A stretch of DNA of 51,029 nucleotides, from positions 1 to 51,029 of the forward strand of contig JBAXQC010000013.1 in the NCBI GenBank assembly GCA_037131955.1. The letters are read 5' to 3'. The stretch comes from CAIMMJ01 sp037131955. GTDB taxonomy: Bacteria > Bacteroidota > Bacteroidia > UBA4408. The notes beneath the pieces were generated by a model. It was not told the DNA's origin and made no database searches. It worked only from the letters and a program-made list of their open reading frames with translations. This document shows, in pieces, positions 6,958 through 18,200 of the stretch (positions are counted from its first letter, which is position 1; the number at the start of each line of letters is the position of its first letter). A program made the position numbers and the translations under genes.

Positions 6958-9198
6958 ATGATAAAAAAATTACTTTTTTCTATTCAAATTTTCATCTTTT
7001 TTATAATTGGTAACACTTTTGCCCAATTAATTACTATTGATGCCGCTAGGCAATTGCCTGATAGTTCCATAGTTACAATTAGAGGAATTGTTACCAACGG
7101 GCCAGAATTAGGGGCAATACGTTATTTGCAGGATCCTACTGCTGGTATAGGTCTATATTCACCCTCTGTTGCAGCTTTTGTTCCAGGAGATAGCATCGAG
7201 GTTACTGGTAAAACTGTACAGTTTAATGGGCTCTTGGAATTAAATCCAATTTATTCGGCCACATTAATTTCTAGTTCAAACCCATTACCTCCACTTCAAA
7301 TTTTTACCCCAAATCAGTTGGACGAAACAAACGAAGGCGAATTAGTTCAAATAAACGGAGTAGTTTTTGCCAATGGTGGATCTTCAATTGCACCAGGTGC
7401 AAGCTATAATTTTAGTTTTGGCAGCGAAACCAGTAGTATGTATGTAAGAGCTACTTCACCGTTGGTAGGTGAAATTTTACCAACAGGTGCATGCAATTTA
7501 ATTGGAATAGCTTCTCAATACCTAGCAAATTATCAACTATTAGTTAGATATGCTGCAGATATAATTTCCCTTGGTACCATTAACATTATAACGCCCCTCA
7601 CAACCAGCAACATTTCTACAACAGGATTTTCTTTGCATTGGAAAACAGACCAATTAGGTTCAAGCTACGTAAAATATGGTTTAACCCCAAGTTTAGGGTC
7701 AATAACAAGTGTTAATTCAACGTTAGATACGGTTCATACTTTTGCATTTTCAAATTTATTACCAGGTAAAATATATTATTGCAAGGCTTTTTCTGTTGAT
7801 GCTTTAGGTGATACCGCTTATTCTCCAATTAGGGCATTTGGTACAAAGTCACTATCCACTGGCAACGTAAAGGTTTATTTTAATAGATCTGTAAACAACA
7901 ATGTAAGTAATGGAACACCAGCGCAACAGCTTTTTCAGGCAATTGATGATACATTAATTGCATACATTGATAGAGCACAGCATACTTTGGACCTTACCAT
8001 TTATGATTTTGACAATACAAATATTAGCAACATTTCCGCCGCTATAAATGCAGCAAAGATTAGAGGAGTAAAAGTAAGATTCATTTCGGATGGAAGTCAA
8101 GGACCAACCAATTTTGGAATTGGACAATTAGCAGCAAACATTCCTCACATTGCTAGCCCTACCACTGGGCAATACAACATCATGCACAACAAATTTGTAG
8201 TAATAGATGCATTTGATAGCAACCCAAATAAACCAATCGTTTGGACTGGTTCAACCAATTGGACAGACAGGCAAATAAACAGAGATCCTAATAATGTTGT
8301 TATTATTCAAGATCAAACCTTGGCCAAAACCTACACTTTAGAGTTTGAAGAAATGTGGGGAGATACAAGCGATATTCCAAATTTAACCAATTCTAGATTT
8401 GGTGCTTTTAAAACTGATAACACTCCTCATGAATTTGTTCTTGGCCCAAATAATAAAAGATTAGAATGTTATTTTAGCCCAAGCGATGGAACTAACTCTT
8501 ACTTAGTAAAAAGCATGAGGTCTGCCAATACAGAGGTTGATTTTGCAACCATGATTAATACACGTGCAGATATAACAACAGCAATTTCTGATTTAATAAA
8601 TTATACTGTGCCACCTGTTACTGTAAAAGGCTTAGTTAACAATCAAACTACTACCACTCAATGGTCAACCATGTCCACCATTATGGGAAGTAATTTAATG
8701 TACAATTTAGATACAAATGTAATAATGCACCATAAGTATTGTATAATAGACCAAGCAGATTCCAATTCCGACCCAATCTTATGGACAGGATCTCACAATT
8801 GGAGTACCCTTGCCAATACCAAAAACGACGAAAACAGTTTGGCCTTTCACGATGCCACTATTGCCAATATTTTTTACCAAGAATGGCACGAAAGATTTAT
8901 CCAAAATGGAGGTTCTTTAATTACAAGTATTTCAGAAAATAATAATAACGAACTACTAATCTATCCAAATCCAAATGCAACAAATGAATTGAGCTTGGTT
9001 TTAAATGAGGAAAACATCACAAATGAATTTGGAGTAATTTCTATTATTGATTTAGCAGGTAAAGAATTAGTAAACGAAAGGTATAATTCAACAAATGGTA
9101 TTCAAAAAATAAATATTTCATCTCTTTCTAGTGGACTTTATTTTGTTAAAGTCCAAACTAGAATCGCCATATACTCCAAAAAATTAATTAAAAAATAA
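6958..9198 (+). CDS. secreted phospholipase-D-like T9SS protein
   Basis: This 746-residue protein has a signal peptide (MIKKLLFSIQIFIFFIIGNT, cleaved after FAQ). Next come an OB-fold-like domain (about 25-200, including VTIRGIVTNGPELGAIRYLQ) and a fibronectin-III-like domain (about 210-300). Two phospholipase-D half-sites follow: MHNKFVVID near residue 409 and MHHKYCIID near residue 590. Both keep HxKx4D and the trailing WTGS.NW segment, so the active site looks complete. The end is a T9SS domain (LLIYPNPNATNELSLVL to YSKKLIKK). It probably cleaves phosphodiesters (lipid or nucleic acid) outside the cell. It lies 17 bases upstream of the giant adhesin gene, implying co-transcription. Confidence 0.88.
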   Translation: MIKKLLFSIQIFIFFIIGNTFAQLITIDAARQLPDSSIVTIRGIVTNGPELGAIRYLQDPTAGIGLYSPSVAAFVPGDSIEVTGKTVQFNGLLELNPIYSATLISSSNPLPPLQIFTPNQLDETNEGELVQINGVVFANGGSSIAPGASYNFSFGSETSSMYVRATSPLVGEILPTGACNLIGIASQYLANYQLLVRYAADIISLGTINIITPLTTSNISTTGFSLHWKTDQLGSSYVKYGLTPSLGSITSVNSTLDTVHTFAFSNLLPGKIYYCKAFSVDALGDTAYSPIRAFGTKSLSTGNVKVYFNRSVNNNVSNGTPAQQLFQAIDDTLIAYIDRAQHTLDLTIYDFDNTNISNISAAINAAKIRGVKVRFISDGSQGPTNFGIGQLAANIPHIASPTTGQYNIMHNKFVVIDAFDSNPNKPIVWTGSTNWTDRQINRDPNNVVIIQDQTLAKTYTLEFEEMWGDTSDIPNLTNSRFGAFKTDNTPHEFVLGPNNKRLECYFSPSDGTNSYLVKSMRSANTEVDFATMINTRADITTAISDLINYTVPPVTVKGLVNNQTTTTQWSTMSTIMGSNLMYNLDTNVIMHHKYCIIDQADSNSDPILWTGSHNWSTLANTKNDENSLAFHDATIANIFYQEWHERFIQNGGSLITSISENNNNELLIYPNPNATNELSLVLNEENITNEFGVISIIDLAGKELVNERYNSTNGIQKINISSLSSGLYFVKVQTRIAIYSKKLIKK

Positions 9199-9215
9199 AA
9201 ACCAAACCAACAAAA

Positions 9216-12200
9216 ATGGAAAATCAATCCAAAACAAAAACAAATGCTTGGTATGCAAGCAAAATGAATTTGGGTATACCCAAGTTTTTTAATTTTACCA
9301 CAGCCGAAACTTCTAAGAATTCTAAAACAAACCTATTCACAAAAAACTGGCTCATTTTGCTTGTTTTGATGTTTGGATTGTTTGCAAACAATCACACTTC
9401 ACAAGCCCAGCAAGTGATTGGATCATTTCCTTATTTTGATGGAGGTTTCGAAGGTCAAACAGTTGGAGCATTAGGTACCACTCTTAGCGCAACTGCTTGG
9501 AGTCGTCAAAGTCAGACTGGAGCCTCAACAACAATTTCAACTACGACGCCCAGAACCGGAACAAAATATGCAACTATTGTAAATGTTGCCACGGCTTCAA
9601 GAGGATTGCAAAGTCCTCAGACCGCAACACCTGCCAATGGACCTGCTGCAAGTACGAGTTATACAATTCAATATTTTATAAAAAATCCTTCCATTGCATC
9701 GTATACGGAAAGTATTAATACAAATGGAACCACAAATACTGCATATGGAACTGCCGTAACCGTTGCTGCAAATGCTTCCTGGACTTTGAGAACAGTCACT
9801 CAAACATCTGCTACAACAGCTGTAACAACTGCGGGAATTCTGGTTACAGGTAGGAGTGCTTCTGCTGTTACTTTTGATATTGATGATGTTGTTTTGTATG
9901 CAGGTGCAGCAGATGCATCGGCTCCAAATTCTCCAGGTTCAGTCACGGTAGGTAATCCATCAGCATCGACATTGGATGTAAGTTGGGGTGCAGCCAGTGG
10001 AGGTGTAGATGGAGGTGGATATGTGGTTGTTAGATATGCCACTAGCCCGAATGCAGACAATGACCCGAATCAAAATGGTATTTATGCTGTTGGTAATACT
10101 ACCACAAATGGAACAGGTTCTTTAACAGGAACCGTAAGGTACATAGGTACAGGTACTTCTTTTACAGACAATGTTGGGCTTTCTGCTTCAACTACCTATT
10201 ACTACAAAGTTTATACGGTAGATAAAGCGTTTAATTATTCAGCTGAAACACAAAGCAGCGGAACAACAACTGCTTCAGTTTGTTCAACAGCTGATAATGT
10301 AACCAGCTTAACAGCATCAGTAGCAAACTTACAGTCTGTTCTTTCATGGACAAACGGATCTTGTTTTGATGAAATGATGGTTGTTGCTTCTTCTTCATCC
10401 TTTACAGCTGCTACACCTACAGGAAATGGATCGGCATACACAGCAAACTCAGCAAGCTTTACGGATGGATTGAATACTACATTTGATGGTGGTAAAGTAG
10501 TTTATAAAGGTGCTGGTACAACAGTTACTGTAACTTCGCTAACCAACGGAACACTCTACAACATCAAAGTTTTTACAAGAAGAGGAACAACCTGGAACAG
10601 CGGGGTATCAACAACAGTCACCCCTGCATTGAATGCATATTACTGGAATGGTGCTTCTATAGCTGCTTCACCTGCCGCCGGTGGAACCGGGTCTTGGGGA
10701 ACCGCAAATTCGTGGAGACAACCAACTAGTACAGGATCCCAGGCTACCTGGACTGATAATAATCCAGCTATCGTTGCCGGAACTGCCGGTATCTTAACCA
10801 TTGAAGCCAACAGAATTGTTACTTCCCTTGATTTTCAGACTTCCGGATATACCTTAACACCAGATGCAACTACAGCTAGAACCATTACAGGACCTACAAC
10901 AGTAGTTGCGAGCGGTGTTTTGAACCTTAATGATATAACTTCAACTGCCAACAGAACTATCTCTTTCCTGGGAAATGTATCTGGTGGAGCAGGTGCATCT
11001 CTTAACTTTAATGTAAACCAGCTAACAGGTAGCACTTCTCGTATTAACCTTGCCTCAGCTGGTGCTACTTTATCTTTACCAAGCACCGTTACTGCAGGTG
11101 CCAATGCTGTTACTTTTGGTAACATGGCCATAGTTGGTACCAGTACAGGTACCGTTATGACTGCTGCGGCAACCATTACCAACAATACCTCTTATTCAAC
11201 ATCTGTTGGAGCAACCAGTGGAAATGACCTAACCGTTAACGGTGTGATTTCTGGATCGGCTCCTCTTATGTTTGCTGCAGGTTCTTCGGGTGGTGCTGGA
11301 ACAGTTACAATCAATTCTACAAATACTTATACAGGAGGTACAATTTTTAACATGGCCAACAGCGGAATTATCAGATTGGGAACTGCAACTGCATTTCCAA
11401 GTTCAACCGCTGTTTCAATGGGATTTTCTGCCAGCAATGGTGGTATCTGGGATCTGAATAGCTTCAGCCCAACGATTGCTTCACTTACCAGTGGTGTTGG
11501 TGGTGGTTCAATTACCAATAACAATGCAGGTACAGGAACTTCCACATTAACGATCAACGGATCTTCTTCCACAACATTTGGTCTTCCAGTTACAAATGGT
11601 GCGACTGCTTTCGTTGCGTTAACCAAACAAGGAACAAGTACATTGACTTTATCAGCCATTAATACCTATACAGGTGCTACCAGCGTTACAGGAGGAACTC
11701 TTCTTGTAAATGGAGTAAGCACAGGCGCTAGTGCTACTACAGTTGGTGCGAGCGGAACATTTGGCGGAAGTGGAACATCTCCAGGTACATTATCTGTTAC
11801 CGGAACTCTTGCTCCAGGCTCGACCGGAACAACCAATGCTGGGACTTTAACCACAGGTGCTCAAACCTGGAACACGGGTGCAACCTATAACCTTACCATC
11901 ACCAACGTAACCGGAACAGCCGGTACGAACTGGGATTATGTTACAACAACAGGAACCAGCAACTTCGGAACCAACACAACCAATATTGTTGTGGGTGGAA
12001 CGGTTACTGGTTTTTCAGATATCACCAGCTATACCTGGAAAATACTAACAGCAACTGGTGGAATTTCCGGATTTAATGCTGCGAATTTTACATTGAACAC
12101 CACTGCATTTGGTGCATTTACTGGAGCATTCTCTGTTGCTCAAAGTGGTAATGATGTAAACCTTATTTATACGCCTCTTGCAGTATCCATTTCTGTTGGT

Positions 12201-15200
12201 GCTTTAACACCGGGAGGTGCATTTTCAACCAGCTTGGGTTCAGCATCTGCTGTGCAAACCTTTACAATATCAGGTGCAAATGTATTAACTGTATCCGTAG
12301 CTGCATTAGCTGGTTACGAATATTCAGACGATGGTTTTACAACAGCAGGTCAGTCTTCTCTTTCATATGGCGCTGCCGTTTCTTTTTCAAAAACAATCTC
12401 AGTTAGATTGACTGGCGCTTCTGGAGGAACTTTTAACGGAAATATTGTTGTCTCTGCAACAGGTGCTTCTACTCCAACAGGTTCTCCCTCCAATGTGGCA
12501 GTATTGGGTACGGTTGCTGCACCTAGTATTACATTGTCTTCTCCTTCACAGATTGCTGCAGGAAATCTTCAGCAAGGTAGCCTTGATCAACCGGTTTCAA
12601 ACTTTCAGGTTGCCGTAGCCACGGTTACCTCTACTTTGAATTCAGTTCAATTTCTGATGCAACCCGGAGGAGGGACATTTGCCAGTTCAAATATTACCAA
12701 CTTCAAACTTTGGTACAATCCAGCAGGCAATTTCTTTAGCTCCGCCTTACAGATAGGTTCAAGCATTACCTCTATCCCTGCTTCTGGAGCAACAGCTACT
12801 TTTAGTGGCTTAACCACTGCAATTACTGCAGGCAATACAGGATACTTCTGGATTACAGCAAGCTTACCAGCAGGTGCTGTGGTAGGAAATACACTGAACA
12901 TCGGCAATCATACTTTAACTTTCGCCGCTGGTTCACCAACAGGTTCAATAGCTGTTGGTGGAAACCAGGTCATTATTGCACAGGCTTCTACCTTTACAAC
13001 GGGAAATATTCTTGTTGAAGTAGTTGGTGATGGCACTGTTCCTTCTGGAAATGCACTTCCGGTTAACATTGCTGAGTATTTTCCAACCACAAACCAGACC
13101 ACTGCTTTCTCAACTACCCCAATGCTTGCATTGGCTACTGCACCAACTAGTCCTAACTACAATGTAGTAGAATCAGGAACAGGAACCTCTCAGGGTTATT
13201 TGAACCGAAGTGCCGATGGAACTATGCTTAATGTTCCAGGTTTCAATTCAAATCTTGGTGTTGCGGTTGCTTCTTCGGTTTCAACTTCTTTGCCAACAAA
13301 TGGTAGAACTATAGGTCTAGTATCGCCAAGTAGAGTTGCTACTTCTCCAACAACATTGAATGTTTTTTCAGGAAGCAATTACCGTTCACTGGTATCCAAT
13401 GGGTTTTCTTATTGGATGGGAGGAAACGGTGGTATCAACTATGTGTTTGATGCTGCTTCTACTACATCAACAGCACTAATCACTGGTAACCAAAGGGTTG
13501 TAAATATCTTCAACAATAATTTGTATTATTCTACTGGTTCTGCTCCAGCCGGAGTCTACCAGTTAAATGCAAGTACAGGAGGTTTACCAACTGCAGCAAC
13601 AAGCGGTACAGCATTGGTTGCAGCATCTAATCCTTATGCTTTTTCTATCAATCCTGCCTCAACCATCATGTATGTAGCCAATGATGCTGTTTATATTTCT
13701 ACAACTCCTGGTCCACAAACAACTTCGGGCGGTGGTATTTTAAAATATACTTGGAGCGGTTCTGCATGGGTTTTTCAATATGCATTGCAAATGCGTTCTA
13801 CCACAGCTGGTGCTCGTGGAGTAACAGTTGATTGGTCAGGATCTGTTCCAGTGCTTTATGTAACCACTAACGAGACCACTCCAAATACTGTAATTAGGAT
13901 TGTGGACAATGGGCAAACATCAGGTAACTCAGGAACATTGCTTGCAACAGCAGGTTCCAACAGAATTTTCAGAGGTGTTGCTTTTGCTCCAATAGCTACA
14001 GCTGCTCCAAAACTTTTTTCAACAGCAAATACATTTGTATTTCCAACCACTGAAGTTGGTCAGGTTTCAACCGTACAAACATTTAATGCTTCTGGTTATA
14101 ATTTAGGAGCAGCAACAAACCTTACTGTTTCGGTTCCATCGGGTTATTTTGTTTCTACAAATTCAACTGGACCATTCAGTTCAACATCTGCAACTTCCAA
14201 TGTAACAGCTGGTGTTGTCAATGCTCCTTTTTACATTCAATTTGCCCCAGGTTCGGTAGCAACTTTTGCAGGAAACGTTACTGTTTCTTCTGCTGGTTCA
14301 AGTGCTACCAATGTTTTGGTTCCTATCACAGGAAGTGGAATTAATCCAACTCTTTTCTACCTAAGAAATGGTGGAACACTTTCAAACACTGCTGACTGGA
14401 GTACAAACACCAATGGCTTGGGAGGAACTCAGCCTCTAGATTTTGTGACTTCCAACCAAGGCTTTGTAATTGCTAATAATGCCACAGTAACACTTTCTGG
14501 TACCTGGACAGTTTCTGGTTTAAACACTTCTGTTAGAGTAGGAGATGGTTCTTCATCAACCAACTTCACCGTTGCAGCAGCTGCTACCTATTCTGCAGTT
14601 CAAACAAGAGTGAACAATTTAGGAACATTGACATTGCAAAATGCCACAGTTCCAACACTTGGCCAATTGGCATCAGGAAGTACTGTTGTCTACAATCAGA
14701 CTGGTGCTGCCAACGTTGCAAATGTGGCATACCATAACCTTACTTTGTTAGGGTCTGCAGGTGCACCAACATTTACACTTCCTTCTACCGGCACTTCTTT
14801 GCCTTTGGTAGTTGCAGGCGACCTTGTAGTAAATGGAGCAAATGCTATAGGCACCAATACAGCTCCTTTTACTTATGTGCAATTGACAGGTAATCTATCA
14901 GGATTAAATGGTGCCACTTTTGGTGTTGCATCTCCACAAAATTCTGGAAATATATTCAGTCTAATTACCTCTGGAAATGGAAATCAAACGCTTTCTTATC
15001 CATCTGGAACTATGCGTTTTTTCAGCATTACTTCAACCAAATCAGCCGGTATTTTTAATATTGCTGCAAACACTACTGTAGAGACGTTTAACCAGTCTGG
15101 TTTCTTTACCACATTTACTTATTCAGGTACTTCTTCAATCACCACAGGAACAGGATCATTATTAAGAGGAAATGTTAATGGAAACATGAACTTTGTTATT

Positions 15201-18200
15201 ACTGGTTCTGCAAATATGACTTTAGGTGGTAATTTAAGTACTACTGGAACAGGAGGTTCAACCCTTGCCACTCCGGTTGGAACTTCAGGTTCTATTTTCT
15301 TTGATGTAACAGGTTCTGCAGTATTTTCAGATGGTGGAAATACAATTGCTGTTTCCAATAACCTTGGAATGAAAGGTGCTTCATCTAACTATAACCTAAC
15401 AGGTACAGTTTCAATGGAAGGTACAGCTTTATCTGTTTCCCCTAAAATTGAAGATGACAATAGCAATCAAGGCGTAATTAATGCCCAATTAAACAATTTG
15501 GTAATTGCCCCTAACGGTTGTACCAATATTGATTTCCAACCAGGGACAGGTTCAGCAAATATTACTATCAAAGGAAACTTAACAGTAAATACAGGAACAA
15601 TGACTGGTTCAATAAGAATGTTTGGCAATACTTTAAAAGTTGGTGGAAATATTACTAACAATAGAACTGCTGCCATTTTTTCTGCTGCCAATGCAACTCT
15701 TGAATTTAATGGAACTGCTCCTCAAAGCTATAGCACTTCTAATACGGCTGGAGACAATTTCAATATTGTGAAATTAAGCAATGCATCTGGTCTTACTTTA
15801 TCTTCAGGAAATATTAATATTACAGGAACTGCTTCGCCTAACTTAAATGTTTCATCTGGAGTCATTACAACTACAGGTACAAACAAATTTATTTTAAGCA
15901 ATACTGCTACAATTACAGAAACTGCTGCAGCTTATGTAAACGGTTTAGTTCAAACAACAAGAGTTCTTGCCTCTGCAACCAATGAAACATTTGGTGGTCT
16001 TGGCCTTGAAATAAATGCAGCAGGTGCTGCACCAGGTTCTACTGTTGTTTTAAGAGAAACAGGTGTAAGTAAAGTTATTGGTTGCTATGGTGCGAGTGTT
16101 AAAAGAAACTTTACTGTTACTCCAACCACAAATGCTGGTTTAAATGCTACTGTTGTTTACAGATATGTTCCAACGCTTGCTGGTGAATTAAATGGAATAA
16201 CGGAATCTACTTTAGGTTTGTACACAACAACTGGAACTGCAGTTTTACCTGCTACGTTAAATACAGGAGCCAACACAATTACAACAACTTTAAATGTGTT
16301 GCCTTCTTCTTTTGTTGCTGCTACTTTAGATCCTACACTTTCTGGAGTAACCGTTTCTTCTGCTTGTGAAGGCAGTACTTCCACAGTTACGCTTAATGGT
16401 TTAATACCAGGGGCCACATTTACAGTAGCCTACTCCATTGGTTCAACACAAGGTTCAGCAACTGCTCAAACACCTGCTACTGGTGTAGTTTCTACTGGAG
16501 GAATCGGAACTTTTTTATCTGGACCATTGAGTAATTTTTTAAATGGTCAAAACTTGTATGTAACGAGTCTCTCAAGAACAGACATTTCGCCAAACTGTAC
16601 CAAAACATTCAACTCTAGCAATAGTGCTACTTTATCTGTAAGTTCATTACCTACTGCAGTTGCAGGTGGCAGCCAAACAATTTGTGAAAATGGAACTGCA
16701 ACAGTACCTTCTGCTACTGCAACAAATGGAACAATTTTATGGACACACAATGGTTCAGGACAATTTGCAGATGATGGAACAGGAAATCCAGGTGCTACTT
16801 CAACTTTATTAACACCTACCTATGTTGCAGCCGCAAGCGATGCAGGTTTAACAAGAACCTTAACCATGACAGTTTCAAATGCACCTTGTGCCAATGCAAC
16901 TGCAACTCATACAGTAGTTGTAAAAGCTATTCCTACTGCTTCTGCAGGCAGCAATGGCTCTATTTGTCAGAATGGAACTTTTACAGTAACAGGTTCAAGT
17001 GCAAGCAATGGCACAATATTATGGACACGCAGTGGAGCAGGGCTGTTTGCAAACAATGGTTTTGGTGTACCAGGTGCAACATCTACTCTGCTTGCACCAA
17101 CCTATACCGCAGCAGCAGGTGATGCAGGAAATACTGTTGTATTAACCTTAACAGTGTCTAATTCACCGTGTTCAAACGCAGTATCCACCGCCAATGTTAG
17201 CGTTGGAACAGCACCAACAGCTTCTGTAACAGGTTCTGCTCCACATGCAGTAAGTTGCGAAAATGGCATTGTTACTGTTTCAGGAGTATCTGCAACCAAT
17301 GTAAATTCAGTTTCTTGGTCAATTGTTTCTGGTGCTGGCAGCATAAATTCAGGGGGGTCTTCTTTTGCTCCAACTTATCAATGTAATTCAGGAGACGCAG
17401 GACAAAATGTTATTCTTCGTATGACAGCAACTGGCAATGCTCCTTGTAACTTAGTGCAGACAACAGTTGATTATGTTATTAATGTTAAACCAAGACCAAC
17501 AGTAGCGTTAACTTTAGGGCCAAATGCTATCTGTAACGATGGCAACGGTGTTGCAAGAAAACTTACGGTATCTAATAGTGAGGCCAATACTACTTATTTA
17601 TGGTCGCCTGCTACAGATTTATATGTTGATGCAGCATTTACCACGCCCTATACCAACCAAAACGTTACGGAGGTTTGGGCAGTTCCGTTTGTAACATCTT
17701 CTTATTCTGTTACTGCAACCAACAATACCAGTTTGTGCACTACACCCGCAAGTATTCCAACAACACTTACCGTTTGCACCAATCTTACTGACCTTATTTG
17801 TGGTGCTACAGATATTGCCGTAAACTCAACAGGAGCATGGACAACAATATCTTTAATAGGTTCTACTGCCAGTGCCGGTATACCTTGCGCAGTAGTAGAA
17901 AGAGATGTGTACAGAAGAGTTCAAGTGCCTGCCAGTGGCGAATTACATGTTACAACCGCCGCAGGAACTAATAGTACTTCCAGCTTAAATATCCAAAGAA
18001 CTTTAGTTTCTATACATTATGCACCGGGCGGTTCTTGCACCAACTCTCCTTCTATTGCGTGCAACAGCACCGGAGCAGCAGGCAACCACTCTTATGTGTA
18101 TGCAACAGGATTAACTCCGGGAGAGTATGCATGGATTAGAATTGCAAAATCTAAAGCAAATGTTTCAGACCCAAATACAGTAGCGCAAGAATTAAGAATT

